Shown here: positions 22,108-35,389 of the stretch, piece after piece
Layout: every line of letters begins with the position of its first letter
Numbering within the stretch: the first letter of the stretch is position 1
NCBI GenBank assembly: GCA_907163345.1
Contig: CAJQUN010000425.1
Span: forward strand, 372,001-436,000
Direction: 5' to 3'
Length of the DNA: 64,000 nt
DNA from: Haberlea rhodopensis
Lineage: Eukaryota > Streptophyta > Magnoliopsida > Lamiales > Gesneriaceae
The notes under the pieces: model-generated
What the model was told of the DNA's origin: nothing
Seen by the model: the letters and a program-made list of their open reading frames with translations, nothing else
Database searches by the model: none
Program-made: the position numbers and the translations under genes

Positions 22108-22119
22108 GTAGGGGAGTAT
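22108..22119 (+). other. Polypurine tract of element B
   Basis: GTAGGGGAG overlaps the region just after the pol stop and precedes the right LTR at 22120. Confidence 0.82.
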
Positions 22120-24441
22120 TGTGATATCCCCGAAATGATTATTGTGATGTTAATCATTTGAGTTAAATTATGATGTTTTGGGTATTAATTCATGGGTTTG
22201 GATTAGTATTATTGGGGAGTTTCATTTCAGGGCGCATGTGATATATGTTGAGAATTTGGGGGTTGTGGCTTGTTTATTTGGGGTGTGTGTTGTTTGTTTT
22301 GGGTAAAGCATGTTAATGGAAATTGAAGTATTTTATTGAGAAAATGCTATAAATATCATGTGAGGATATTTTTATACATCGTGCTAAATACCGGGACCAA
22401 AACATAACACATCATACCACCCAACACCCAACCACCCCCCCCAACCCATGCCAATCACACTGTGCCCAGGCTGACTTCCCATCCCACTTGGCTCAATCAT
22501 TTGACCACTCTCAGCCATCCCAAATCTCGACCTTTCTCTCCCAATTCCTCACCAGCACTTGCTAAGCAATAATCTGAGGAGCTTGCCCCTTTTCATCGCC
22601 TGGAAAGCCTTCAAAAATCGGAGCAAAGTAGGGTGAGAAACCATGCTCTGTTTTTGTTTTTAAACTTGTTTGAGTACATGTTTTTAGGTGGCGAGAAAAC
22701 GGCATGTTAGATTAGGTTTCTTGAAACCTTTGATTTAAATGCTTTTATGGTGTTATTGTGAGGCTCTCTGTATTTTTCCTTGAGCATGTTGCATGTTTTA
22801 TGTTGAGGATATAAGCATGTAAAGAAGGGTGTTCGGAAATCTGGGTAGGTGTATGCCCTGTTTTTCTGGGAAAATATGGTTAGGGAGTGATTTTGAGGAG
22901 GTGGTATCATGCATGTTAGAAGGGTTTGTGGTGAACCTTCGATTTGAGTTTTTGCATGGTAGTTTTGTAAAGCCCTTGGCATGTTTGTTCGAGCATGCTT
23001 TATGTTATATGTGATAGTGATTATAGCATGAAATGAAGTACTCAGGAAATCTGGAAATAAAATGTGTTGCCCTGTTTCCGAAAAGATGATCGAGTACTTG
23101 TGTAAATGGTCGTCGTTTATGCTTATGGGCTTATGTTTGGGGTGTAATTTTGGTATGAATACACTCAGGGCAGTGTGTTGTAACTAATAGCATGTTGTTT
23201 TGGGCATGTTGTATGTCTTACATGTTGGATTTAAGGGTGTGATTTCAGGTGTTCGAGAATTCTGGGTTGGCATTTCTCGAACAGAGCATCTCGATCGATC
23301 GATATTTCATCTCGATCGATCGAGCGGGGCAGAACCTTGGTTCTGATTTTAGGCGTCTTCTCGATCGATCGGGAAGAGGGGCCGATCGATCGAGAGACCC
23401 AGAATGTTGAAAAAAAATATAATTCGTTATATTTTGTTAAAGTTTTGATATTGGATTGTAATGAGACATCTAATATTGTGTTGTACACTGGTGTAGAGCC
23501 TTCACAGGTAGCTACACAGCGCAGGGGATAGAGTCCTGCAACACACAACATTTTGGAAAGGTACGTAAGCGACGTACGGGCATCCCAACGGTAACATGTA
23601 CTTATGTTTGTCTGTGTGACGCATGATGAATGCAATGTGATGCATTAAGATTATGATACATGTTATTATGCATTGTGTTGCATATTATGCATTGTTGTTG
23701 CATATTGTGATGTGGGATAAAGAGGTGTATTCCACGAGTCAGGGCGATCACAGTTAAGGTTTTAATGCTTATGCTTTACCGCTGCGCATGTGGAGCGGGT
23801 GGGGGGAGGCTCGCTGGCACATGGAGGCGAGGTATACCATACTAGGCGAGGAAGAGATACCGCTAGTATGATGAAGCGTGTATGCGATACCGCTTGTTTG
23901 AGATTAAGAAAGCATTAAAATAACTGATGATGACTGACTCAAGAAAAAGAGGAAATGTCATGACATTCATTTGTAAAGCCATACATTCATATAATGTGTT
24001 TTATTATGAACTATGGTACAGGGACAACCATTGGGCGTTATAAATGCAGGAAATACAGGAAGTGCTTGTATTTAGGATTGTGCATTTATGCCTTACTTTC
24101 ATATTATGTTGAATATGAATTGTTTTATGCTCACGTGTTGGGGGTTGTCTTTGTAGGTGCTTTTGTTGACGAGAACCAGGGTCGGGATTGATTTGCTGAG
24201 CTGTAAGGAGTGCTACAGGATTAGCATGATTAGAGAAATTTTGTATAGCTTCTACTGGGTAGAGTAAGACTATAATGTAGTGCCTTTGTAGGAATTGTAT
24301 TATTCCTTTTTGAAATATTATGGTACTGTAATCTCTAAAGCTCAGGTTAATCAACACGATACGTTACTCTGATATATTCACATGAATGTTTAGTTCTCTA
24401 AATTGCACCTTAGTGACTTGATGTGATAACGGGGTCTCACA
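22120..24441 (+). mobile_element. Element B, right LTR
   Basis: 2322 bp, near-identical to 15029-17349. Palindromes lie at 23292, 23313, 23362 and 23383, and the inverted repeat at 23561-23577. It ends GTCTCACA at 24441 and is followed by A's LTR repeat. Confidence 0.93.
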
Positions 24442-25063
24442 GATGCCACGGGGTAAGATGCCCCACATGGTAAGAGGCCATGCGATGTAATTGTGGTAAG
24501 ATGCCACGGGGTAAGGTGCCCCACATGGTAAGAGGCCATGCGATGTATTGTGGTAAGATGCCACGGGGTAAGATGCCCCATATGGTAAGAGGCCATACGA
24601 TGATATTGTGGTAAGATGCCACGGGGGTAAGATGCCCCATATGCATGATTATAAATCAGGGACAACAATAAGAAGTTAATGAGAAATCCAGCATATTTAC
24701 TTAACAAATATTTCATGCATTTGCTATGATGTTTTTATGATGCTAAGTAAGATTGTATATGCTCATGATGTGTTGTCCCTATAGGTACACCTTTGGACGG
24801 AAGGACTAAGGGTCGGGTTGAGGCAGTGAGCTACGAGGGACACAGGAATGTATAGGATTCAAGTTATGATTAGTATCTACTCTAGAAGTAGTGTAAATCT
24901 AAATGACATTCTTTTAGAATGTAATGAATTATTTTTGAAGTTTTGTATTTTGGCCTGTAATCCTGTTAGCTCGTGTAACAACCAAAACCTTAAGATGTTA
25001 CCTTAATGCATGATTAGTCCTTCTTATGTCTTTTAATCACTGTTAAGGTGGGAAGACCCCACA
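24442..25063 (+). mobile_element. Element A 3' LTR, second part
   Basis: It resumes inside the TAAGATG stem-loop array (24442-24645, about 3.5 units) and then follows 8371-8784 to the end GACCCCACA at 25063. Confidence 0.93.
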
Positions 25064-25068
25064 GGAAG
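25064..25068. repeat. Right target-site duplication of element A
   Basis: GGAAG, matching 4115-4119. Confidence 0.93.
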
Positions 25069-25634
25069 GCTATCGAATAATCCAATAAGAACCACCATAG
25101 TTCCAAAATACGACGATCCCTCCTCAGGGGAAGTCAAACAACCCTCATGATCATTCATCAGAATGCATCGTGCCACTGAGATTACCGATTTCAAGGTTCC
25201 ATAATCTCACACCGGAGATCCACCCAACCAAGCACACAAACTCGACGTTCCACAAGGAACAAATAAAGTTGGCATTCGTATACACACACGGCATACATGC
25301 CCATGCACCAACACAACATGCATACCCAAAGCAATAAACTCGGGTATCTCCAATCATACCCAAAGTCCCAAAACCAACTGTCAATCCCTAATTATTCTCA
25401 CCCCACGGAGAATGATGGTTGACAAACAAAACCAAAGGGTGTGATTTCAACATCAACACCACACGAACCAAAACAACGAATCTCCCAAAAGATTCAACCG
25501 ATAGGTATAACAATACTACTTTCCTTTCAAGGGAAAAGTCATGAACTCATGATCCTCCAACTTCGAACTGCCATTCGGAAAACTTGGATATATTTATATC
25601 AAAACATATCCCGGAACCAACAAAAGTGACTGGT
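25069..25634 (-). mobile_element. D3 internal region, segment 2
   Basis: It continues 4119 and aligns with about 42336-42870 of D2 with many substitutions. Non-coding. It is cut at CTGGT by element C and continues at 53615. Confidence 0.82.
25630..25634. repeat. Left target-site duplication of element C
   Basis: CTGGT, repeated at 53610-53614, about 28 kb away, on the far side of the nested D1/D2 insertions. Confidence 0.92.
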
Positions 25635-27966
25635 TGTGAGACCCCGTGATCTCAAACATAATCTTAGGTGCAATTAAGAGAACTAAACATTCATATGTAT
25701 AAATCAGAGTAGTAAGTCGTGTTGATTAACCTGAGCTTAAGAGATTACAGTACCAAAAGTTCAAAAGGAATTTCACGTATTCCTACAAAAAGGTACTACA
25801 TTAGTTCTACTCCACAACTTGTAGAAGCTATACAAAGTAATTCTCTAACATGCTAATCCTGTAGCACTCCTTACAGCTCAGCATATCAACCCCGACCCTG
25901 GTTCTCTTCATCAAAAGCACCTACAAAGACAACCCCCAAACACATGAGCTTACCGTGATTCATATTCAACATAATATGAATGTAAAGCGTAAATGCACAA
26001 ATCATAAATACAAAGCACTTCCAGTATTTCCAAGCATTTACAACGCCCATTGGTTGTCCCTGTACCATAACTCATAATAACACATTATATGAACATATGG
26101 TTTCATAGTCATGACATATCTTTCCTTCTTAATTCCTTATTTCATTCCTGAGTCACTTATCATTAGTGCATTTCAATGCTTCTTACTTTTCCACGTAAGC
26201 AGAATTCTTCCTCGCTTCTTATGGAAATCCACGTAAGCGGAATTCTTCCTCGCTTCTTATGGACGTTAGCGTAAGCATTAAAATCCTCACTAGGATAACC
26301 TTGACTCGTGAAATACACCTCTTATATTTCACAACATACATATGCAAAAAAAATGCATATCAACATGTATCATACTCTTAATGCATCACCTTGCATTCAT
26401 CATGTGTCAAATAGACAAACATAAAGTACATGTTACCGTTGTGATGCCCGTACGTCGCTTACGTACCTTTCCAAAAGATAGAGGAGTCAACTGACTTTAT
26501 CTCCTCGGCTGTGCTGGCTCCTGTGATGGTTCTACATAACCACACAACACAATATTAGGCACCTCATAATAATCCGGAATCAAAACTCAAATAAAAATCA
26601 CATTTACCCTAAAATGTCATCTCGCGATCGATCGCCCCTTAGCCCCGATCGATCGCGAGATGCTACTGCCTTGCATACCAAAATTATGAAATCAGCGATC
26701 GATCGCCCCTTATTGGCGATCAATCGCCAAAACCCACTGGAACGTCGCGATCGATCTCGCCTCCTTGGCGATCGATCGCCAACTCTGTTCCTTTGAGCGA
26801 TTTCCAGAATTTCCGAGCACCTCTTTTCATACACTTAAAACCTTATCATAACACATATAATATGCACGAATAAAAATACTAGGGGCTTCACCATACTTCC
26901 ATGAAGGGTCTTAAACCAAAGTTTCAATAAACTCTTAGCCTAACATGCATCATAATAATCCCAAAAGCTTGACACTCAACCAAAAATCCAGAAAAACAGG
27001 GCACTAGGACCTTGCCCAGAATTTTCGAAAACTACTTTTCCCATGATTAAACCCTTCACATAATACATGAAACATGCTCAAAGAAATATACTGGTATCTT
27101 CAACAAACTACCATACACGTATTCACATCAAAGGTTCAACCAAAACCTAAGCTAGCATGCTTCAAATATTCATGATAGAACCCTTACTCAACATGAAAAC
27201 ATGGCACTTCCCTTGCTCATATGTTCGAGGAACCCTTTTCTCAACTAGAAATCTAACACATAAAGCATGCAAGTTACTTAACAAGACATGCTAGGGGCTT
27301 TATAAACATCACCTAAAAGTACTCATAACAAGATTTCATCGAACCCTACACTAGCATGCCAAATCTGTTACAAGGAAAACACATGCTTGAAATCTGAAAT
27401 CTGGGAAAAAGAATGACTCCTCACCACTTTTTGGCTCGACTTTCCTTCAAGCAAAAGAACAATAAAACGTGATCTTCTTCTTCCTACCTGCTGTCTAAGT
27501 GTTTTTCGAGGTTTTGGAGAGAAGGAGGAGAGTTTGGAGGAGATGAAGTGATTAAAGCAGATGGACCAAAAGTCCTCCTTGGCCAACTCTGCTTTTCCGA
27601 AAAATAGGGGTAGGGGTATGGGTTGTAGCCAAGTGGGGGGGGGGGGGGGGGGGTGGTGCGTTTGGGTGGCCTCGTGGTGTTTAATCGTGTCCCGGTATTT
27701 CATACGATGTATTTAAAATATCCCTCTTTGATGTTTTATAATCTTACCACATTAATACATCATCAAAACACCTAACATGCCTCCTAAACCATATCATCAA
27801 AATAAAAAAAAATAACACCAACCACATTCCTTAATTCCCCAACATAATTACATGCATTTATCACATAAAGCATAGCCCAAAACCCCAAATTAAAACATGT
27901 CTTTAACACATAATCAAGTTAATACATCAAAGCATGTTTACACAAAATCCTTTCGGGGATATCACA
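25635..27966 (-). mobile_element. Element C 3' LTR
   Basis: 2332 bp. On the minus strand it runs TGTGATATCCCCGAAAGG to GGGGTCTCACA. Contents: palindromes 26625-26778; inverted repeat GTACGT-CGCTT-ACGTAC at 26450-26466; two copies of the AAGCGGAATTCTTCCTCGCTT stem-loop at about 26205-26265; and a G19 run at 27635-27653 near the leader. No gene. Confidence 0.92.
26625..26778. promoter_or_regulatory. Six phased CGATCGATCG-type palindromes (C 3' LTR)
   Basis: Cores start at 26625, 26646, 26696, 26717 (CGATCAATCG), 26748 (CGATCGATCT) and 26769; spacing within each pair is 21 bp. Flanks are G...C, as in S; the last core extends to TTGGCGATCGATCGCCAA. Confidence 0.78.
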
Positions 27967-27981
27967 ATACTCCCCTACTTA
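27967..27981 (-). other. Polypurine tract of element C
   Basis: Plus strand ATACTCCCCTACTT, i.e. minus-strand AAGTAGGGGAGTAT beside the 3' LTR. Confidence 0.82.
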
Positions 27982-28000
27982 TAAGATTTCGTCCCCGAAA

Positions 28001-31000
28001 TCAAACATGCTTACCAACAAGAGGTAAAAGAATACATAAACGCATACCAGAAAACAGCTCTTGGTAGTGCTGCACCATGTGTCGCTCTGTCTCCCACGTG
28101 GCCTCCTCGACACCCCTACGAACCCACTGAACCTTGATCATAAGAATAACCTTGTTCCGAAGTCTGCGGTCTGCCCTATCCAGTATCCTGATAGGCCGTT
28201 CCACATAAGAAACATCGGACTCTATCTGAACCTCTGAAGGCTGCAACACATGTGAAGGATCCGGCTCATACTTCCTCAGCATAGACACATGAAATACGTC
28301 GTGTATACCAGACAGAGAGGGCGGTAAAGCCAAACGGTACGCCAAAGTACCCACACGCTTGTAAGATCTCATACGGCCCCACATATCTCGTGGACAACTT
28401 CCCCCGCATACCAAACCGTACTACGCCTCTGAAAGGTGAGATCTTCAGAAAAACTCTGTCGCCTAACTGAAACTCTAACGGCCTTCGCCGCTGATTGGCA
28501 TACGCTGCTTGTCTGTCCTGGGCTGCCTTCATCTTTCTATTGATAACCTTTACCTTCTCTTCCATATCCTGGACCAACTCTGGTCCCCCGACCGATTCAC
28601 GGTCTACATCATCCCAACACAAAGGCGACCTGCAACGCCTGCCATATAGGGCTTCAAATGGAGCCATCTGTATGCTAGCCTGGTAACTGTTATTATATGA
28701 AAATTCCACCAAGGCTACTGAGTCCTACCAAGAAGTGTCAAAACTCCAGCACACAAGCCCTCAACATATCTTCGAGCGTCTGTATCGTACGCCCGGTCTG
28801 CTCATCCGTTTGGGGATGATAGGCTGTGCTCAACCTCAACTCTGTACCTAGAGCTGACTGAAGACCCTCCCATAAGTGAGATGTAAACCGCGGATCTCGA
28901 TCAGACACAATCGAAACAGGGATCCCATGCAGTCTCACCACATCTCTGACATATAACTGTGCCATCCTTAAGTACGTGAAGGTCATACAGTAGGGAATGA
29001 AATGAGCACTCTTAGTCAATCTGTCGACGACTACCCATATAGCATCGAATCCCGAAACAGTCCTTGGTAAATGGGTCACAAAATCCATAGACACGTGCTG
29101 CCACTTCCACTCGGGTATCTCCAAACTCCTTAGCTCACCTCCAGGCCTCTGCCTCTCAGCCTTCACCTGCTGACAAATCAAACAGCGCTTGACAAATGAG
29201 GTGACATCTTGTTTCATACGCCTCCACCAGAACTGGCTGCGTAGATCCTTGTACATCTTCTTCCCGCCCGGGTGGACACTCATCCTGCTGCAATGAGCTC
29301 GCTGTAATATACCCTTCCTCAACTCGGGTGTATCTGGAACCACCCATCTGACGCCAAGTCTCAGTGAACCGTCCTCAGCCACTCTGAATCTCGATGGCTG
29401 ACCTGAATGGACCACTGACATCCATCTCTGAACCTCTGCATCGGTCCCCTGAGCCTTCCTGATGTGATCATAAATGACAGGCTCAGCTAACAAGGTCAAA
29501 ACCTGTACCGGTGAAGTAGACACATCATAATCAAATCCCAAATGGCAGTAGGAGCCCAACATAGCTGATAGACACATGGCATCCTCTGTTGTGCTCCTCA
29601 CCTTCCGACTCAAAGCGTCGGCTATCAAGTTTGCTTTCCCCGGGTGGTATTCGATTTCACAATCGTAGTCCTTCAGCAGGTCCATCCATCTCCTCTGCCT
29701 CATGTTCAGCTCAGCCTGTGTAAACAAGAACTTCAGGCTCTTGTGATCAGTGAAGATGGTGAAAGAGGTACCGTATAAGTAGTGTCGCCATATCTTCAAG
29801 GCAAACACTATAGCTGCTAACTCCAGATCATGGACTGGATACCTCGACTCATGTGGCTTCAACTGTCTCGAAGCATAAGCCACTACATGTCTGTCCTGCA
29901 TCAGTACGCATTCTAGGCCATGTAGCGATGCGTCAGTATAAAGAACAAATCCTTTGTTCTCCCTGGGAATCACTAGAACTGGTGCGGTAGTCAGTCTGTG
30001 CTTTAATTCCCGGAAACTCTGCTCACAAGCCTCTGACCAACAAAATGGGACTCCCTTCTGAGTCAGCTGTGTAAGTGGCTTGGCGATCATTGAGAAACCC
30101 TCGACGAAACGTCGATAATAGCCGGCCAGACCAAGGAAACTCTGAATCTCACTAACTGAAGTAGGGGCAGACCAATCCATAACTGCCTCTATCTTCCTCG
30201 GGTCTACTGATATCCCCTCTCGTGATATGATATGGCCCAAGAAAGCTACACTGTTCAGCCAAAACTCACACTTGCTGAGTTTGGCGTACAACTGATTATC
30301 TCTGAGGATCTGGAGTACTATCCTCACATGATCGGCATGATCCTCTTCACTCCTTGAATAGACAAGGATGTCATCAATGAATACGATCACAAACTGATCG
30401 AGGTACTCCTGAAATACTCTGTTCATCAGGCTCATAAAGACTGCAGGTGCATTTGTCACACCGAAAGGCATCACCAAGAACTCATAGTGTCCATACCGAG
30501 TTCTAAAAGCTGTCTTTTGGACATCACCATCTCTAACCCGTACCTGGTGATAGCCTGACCTCAAGTCTATCTTGGAGTACACCTCTGTACCCTGAAGCTG
30601 GTCGAACAGATCATCAATCCTCGGAAGTGGATACTTGTTCTTCACTGTAGCCTTGTTCAGTTGCCTGTAGTCAATGCACAGACGCATTGAACCATCCTTC
30701 TTTTTCACGAACAAGACCGGTGCACCCCAAGGCGATAAACTAGGGCGAATGTATCCCTTGTCGAGGAGCTCCTGTAACTGTACTTTCAGCTCCCTCAGCT
30801 CTGTCGGTGCCATCCTGTAAGGAGCACGGGAAATAGCAGAAGTCCCTGGCAGCAGCTCAATGCAAACTCAACATCCCTGACAAGCGGAAACCCCGGAATC
30901 TCATCTGGGAACACATCAATGAACTCTGCCACGGTCGGAATGTCCTCGGCTCTCACTTCCTTCTCTTCTGAAGCATCCACGGCATAAATAAGGTAGTCCG

Positions 31001-32544
31001 TGTGGCCCCGTTCCAATAATCGCGACATCTTAACCGCTGAGATTACTGGAATCTTTGGATGAGAGCCGTCCCCATAAAAAGTCCACTGGAACCCCTGATC
31101 AGATAGAAAACGAACAATCCTCTTTTGGCAGTCTACCACAGCTCGTATCTGCTCAACACATTAATGCCGATAATGCAGTCAAAGTCTGCCATCTCTAATT
31201 GAATCAGATCGACCCTCAGATCATTGCCCTCAAAATAAATGAGGCAATCAGATAACAGTCGGTCTGCAATCACATGCTTTCCCGTGGGCGTCGAGACCAT
31301 GAGAGGCGTGGGTAACAGAGACGAGCACAAGCGGTGTCTCTCCACAAAAGCAGTAGATACAAAGGAATGGGAAGCACCTGTATCTATCAATATAAGTGCA
31401 GGGTACATAAGTAAATGACACGTACCAGCAATGACCTCCTCTGGGGCTGCCTCAGCCTGCTCCCTAGTCAGTGCATACACTTGACCCTGCGGCGGTCCTG
31501 CCGTCTGACCTCCCGATGGTCGTGGTGCAAACTGCTGTCTCTGTGGTGCCCTCCAAGCATCAAATCTTGGCCTATTCGGCCCTGAGTCTGCCTGACCTGC
31601 CCGATTGGGGCAACCTCGAGCCAAGTGGCCCATCTTGCCACATACATAGCAACCCTGACAGTCATGTAACAAGTGCCATCCTCCACAGTTGTTACATCGG
31701 TTCCCTCCTATCTTACTTCCCTGGGATGGCCCTCGGTTACTTTGCTTCTGACTTTGAGATTTCTTCCCACTGAATCTAAAAGATGAAGAGGCCCCACGAG
31801 GCTTGAACTGGTCCCCTCGTGGCCTCAGACTATCAGCAACAGGCCTCTGTGGTGGTACGAAAGGGGGTACAACATCCTTGTACGCGCCCACTGCAATCTC
31901 TGCCAATTCTGCCCGTGTCAGGGCGTCATCAAATGAGCTGGGGTTGTTGGAGACAACCCGATCAAATAGCTCTGGCCTCAGTCCCTTCAGAAAGTTCATC
32001 ATCTTGGCATGACTGCTGACAGCAATATGAGGTGCATACCTCAATAGTGAGGAATACTGCATGGCGTAGTCTGACACTGACAGGCTGCCCTGCTTCAAAC
32101 TATTGAATTCATCTTCCTTCAATTGTCTGGCAGCTGCCAAAAAGTACCGGTTAAGGAACCGGGTCCTGAATACAGTCCAATCCACCGTCATACCCTGAGC
32201 TCTCAACTCCATGACTGTTGTCTTCCCCCACATGGAAGACTTCTTCGATATTGGAACTCTGCCAACCTCAGCCAGGCAGTCCGTGCACAGGGTGCCGATA
32301 CGAATATCTGTTCCAGTCTCTCAAGCCATTCCTCGGCTGCTTCCCCAGTCTCAGTCCCTTCAAATAGCGGTGGATGATAGCTCAAGAACTGGGTCAGACT
32401 TATCTCCCCCTGTAGCAATATCTGTGCAACAGGCTCCAAGCCTACAGCAGGTGGCGGTAACGGATTCGTCTGAGCAATACTAGCGTTCATACTGCCCATA
32501 TCCCCTACCTCTTCATTAAGGTTCTCCGGGTTAACAGCCGCCAT
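28001..32544 (-). pseudogene. Element C gag-pol, at least five frameshifts
   Basis: The ATG is at 32544 (CAT on the plus strand at 32542-32544), one base after a TTGCAG acceptor-like site. Frame breaks, judged against A, B and E5: one-base deletions near 32250 (Gag), 31147 (after protease) and 30862 (before reverse transcriptase), and one-base insertions near 28741 (end of integrase core) and 28361 (after integrase). Both zinc knuckles are intact (CNNCGGWHLLHDC, CYVCGKMGHLARGC). DTGAS, FIDD, YTDAS, AHCS...VHPGG...CLIC, MDFVT and SDRDPRF are all present. The third catalytic residue of integrase is changed: the motif reads TGRT where others have TERT, so the acidic Glu is Gly. It ends with the chromodomain-like tail. 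Confidence 0.92.
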
Positions 32545-32746
32545 GCTGCAACACAAAAGTTAACAACAATACCAAAAGCAGTTCATAATATAAGCCGTTA
32601 GATAACAAGAGTATCATATTCAAAAGCATGTTAGTATAACACTTATACAACAATATGCATCACGTGCATAACATGCCCAACAATGAATACCTAGCCAACT
32701 TGTCTCTAAAGGCTACCCTTCACTCTTCCCTGGTTATCTAACCACT

Positions 32747-32758
32747 GCTCTGATACCA
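32747..32758 (-). other. Primer-binding site of element C
   Basis: Plus-strand GCTCTGATACCA, i.e. minus-strand TGGTATCAGAGC. Confidence 0.92.
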
Positions 32759-33760
32759 CTAAATGTGAGACCCCGTGATCACAAACATAATCTTAGGTGC
32801 AATTAAGAGAACTAAACATTCATATGTATAAATCAGAGTAGTAAGTCGTGTTGATTAACCTGAGCTTAAGATATTACAGTACCAAAAGTTCAAAAGGAAT
32901 TTCACGTATTCCTACAAAAAGGTACTACATTAGTTCTACTCCACAACTTGTAGAAGCTATACAAAGTAATTCTCTAACATGCTAATCATGTAGCACTTCT
33001 TACAGCTCAGCATATCAACCCCGACCCTGGTTCTCTTCATCAAAAGAACCTACAAAGACAACCCCCAAACACATGAGCTTACCGTGATTCATATTCAACA
33101 TAATATGAATGTAAAGCGTAAATGCACAAATCATAAATACAAAGCACTTCCTGTATTTCCAAGCATTTACAACGCCAATTGGTTGTCCCTGTACCATAAC
33201 TCATAATAACACATTATATGAACATATGGTTTCATAAATAAATGTCATGACATATCTTTCCTTCTTAATTCCTTATTTCAATCCTGAGTCACTTATCATT
33301 AGTGCATTTCAATGCTTCTTACTTTTCCACGTAAGCGGAATTCTTCCTCGCTTCTTATGGAAATCCACGTAAGCGGAATTCTTCCTCGCTTCTTATGGAC
33401 GTTAGCGTAAGCATTAAAATCCTCACTAGGATAACCTTGACTCGTGAAATACACCTCTTATATTTCACAACATACATATGCAAAAACAATGCATATCAAC
33501 ATGTATCATACTCTTAATGCATCACCTTGCATTCATCGTGTGTCAAATAGACAAACATAAAGTACATGTTACCGTTGGGATGCCCGTACGTCGCTTACGT
33601 ACCTTTCCAAAAGATAGAGGAGTCAACTGACTTTATCTCCTCGGCTGTGCTGGCTCCTGTGATGGTTATATATAACCACACAACACAATATTAGGCACCT
33701 CATAATAATCCGGAATCAAAACTCAAATAAAAATCACATTTACCCTAAAATGTCATCTCG

Positions 33761-33914
33761 CGATCGATCGCCCCTTAGCCCCGACCGATCGCGAGATGCT
33801 ACTGCCTTGCATACCAAAATTATGAAATCAGCGATCGATCGCCCCTTATTGGCGATCGATCGCCAAAACCCACTGGAACGTCGTGATCGATCTCGCCTCC
33901 TTGGCGATCGATCG
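33761..33914. promoter_or_regulatory. Six phased CGATCGATCG-type palindromes (C 5' LTR)
   Basis: The same layout as 26625-26778; the core at 33853 extends to TTGGCGATCGATCGCCAA. Confidence 0.78.
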
Positions 33915-35047
33915 CCAACTCTGTTCCTTTGAGCGATTTCCAGAATTTCCGAGCACCTCTTTTCATACACTTAAAACCATATCATAACACATAATATGCA
34001 CGAATAAAAATACTAGGGGCTTCACCATACTTCCATGAAGGGTCTTAAACCAAAGTTTCAATAAACTCTTAGCCTAACATGCATCATAATAACCCCAAAA
34101 GCTTGACACTCAACCAAAAATCCAGAAAAACAGGGCACTAGGACCTTGCCCAGAATTTTCGAACACTACTTTTCCCATGATTAAACCCTTCACATAATAC
34201 ATGAAACATGCTCAAAGAAATATACTGGTATCTTCAACAAACTACCATACACGTATTCACATCAAAGGTTCAACCAAAACCTAAGATAGCATGCTTCAAA
34301 TATTCATGATAGAACCCTTACTCAACATGAAAACAGGGCACTTCCCTTGCTCATATGTTCGAGGACCCTTTTCTCAACTAGAAATCTAACAAATAAAGCA
34401 TGCAAGTTACTTAACAAGACATGCTATGGGCTTTATAAACATCACCTAAAAGTACTCATAACACGAGTTTATCGAACCCTACACTAGCATGCCAAATCTG
34501 TTACAAAGAAACACATGCTTGAAATCTGAAATCTGGGAAAAAGAATGACTCCTCACCACTTTTTGGCTCGACTTTCCTTCAAGCAAAAGAACAATAAAAT
34601 TTGATCTTCTTCTTCCTACCTGCTGTCTAAGTGTTTTTCGAGGTTTTGGAGAGAAGGAGGAGAGTTTGGAGGAGATGAAGTGATTAAAGCAGATGGACCA
34701 AAAGTCCTCCTTGGCCAACTCTGCTTTTCCGAAAAATAGGGGTAGGGGCATGGGTTGTGGCCAAGTGGGGGGGGGGGGGGTGGTGCGTTTGGGTGGCCTC
34801 GTGGTGTTTAATCGTGTCCCGGTCTTTCATACGATGTATTTAAAATATCCCTCTTTGATGTTTTATAATCTTACCACATTAATACATCATCAAAACACCT
34901 AACATGCCTCCTAAACATATCATCAAAATAAAAAAAAATAACACCAACCACATTCCTTAATTCCCCAACATAATTACATGCATTTATCACATAAAGCATA
35001 GCCCAAAACCCCAAATTAAAACATGTCTTTAACACATAATCAATTAA

Positions 35048-35052
35048 TACAT
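35048..35052. repeat. Left target-site duplication of D1
   Basis: TACAT, repeated at 53566-53570. The C 3' LTR shows the unbroken site TTAATACATCAAAGC at about 27924. Confidence 0.93.
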
Positions 35053-35381
35053 TGTGATGACCTGAGATTAGGGATGTTAATCCCGGAGTGTTAATAACCT
35101 CTAAAGTTGTTTTACGTGGCGATTTGGAGTTTAATCGAGGTGTCGGGCCTCTGGGCTCATTTATTTGGGCAGTTGGGATCGTTGGATCCCGAGGTTGAGA
35201 TCGTATTCTCATTTCAGTGAAAACCTGTGAGTTGGGTTTTTAGTGTGACTCAGAATCTCGGGTGCTTTGTGTGGGCACCGGTAGGGGGTTTTTGAGTTAG
35301 AGAGAGAATTTTTGAAAACAGATGATTTTTAATGAATCATGATGTATTTGTGGGGCTATTAGTATTTCGGGGTATTTTTGC

Positions 35382-35389
35382 TATAAATA
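35382..35389 (+). promoter_or_regulatory. TATA box of D1 5' LTR
   Basis: GCTATAAATACC, followed by a GC-rich leader. It is conserved in all D-family LTRs. Confidence 0.7.

Larger units (their letters stand above)
14840..24441 (+). mobile_element. Composite element B (truncated tandem) in A's 3' LTR
   Basis: Order: pol tail and polypurine tract (14840-15028), LTR (15029-17349), internal (17350-22119), LTR (22120-24441). The segment 14843-15028 is identical by eye to 21937-22119, so an extra internal-region end lies to the left of the first LTR. The likely origin is a tandem LTR-internal-LTR-internal-LTR array, made by unequal recombination, whose left part was deleted together with about 0.2-0.26 kb of A's LTR. 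The two LTRs differ at about 9-10 places in 2.3 kb (about 0.4%, by eye), so B is the youngest insertion here. Confidence 0.88.
4120..25063 (+). mobile_element. Element A: full-length Tekay-type retrotransposon carrying two nested insertions
   Basis: The element is bounded by TG...CA ends and a GGAAG target duplication. The 5' LTR is 4120-5378 plus 7862-8784 (about 2.2 kb without the insertion). The internal region is 8785-13563. The 3' LTR is 13564-14839 plus 24442-25063. The 5' LTR is split by solo LTR S; the 3' LTR is split by composite B. About 0.2-0.26 kb of the 3' LTR (counterpart of about 7901 to 8105-8163) is missing at the B junction. The gag-pol frame is continuous apart from two stops, so this was a recent, once-functional copy. 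Confidence 0.93.
32764..35052 (-). mobile_element. Element C 5' LTR, main part
   Basis: It follows 25635-27966 closely. Palindrome cores start at 33761, 33782 (CGACCGATCG), 33832, 33853, 33884 (degenerate) and 33905; the inverted repeat is at 33586-33602. The poly-G run is 14 long here against 19 in the other LTR. It stops at the TACAT duplication of D1. Confidence 0.92.
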
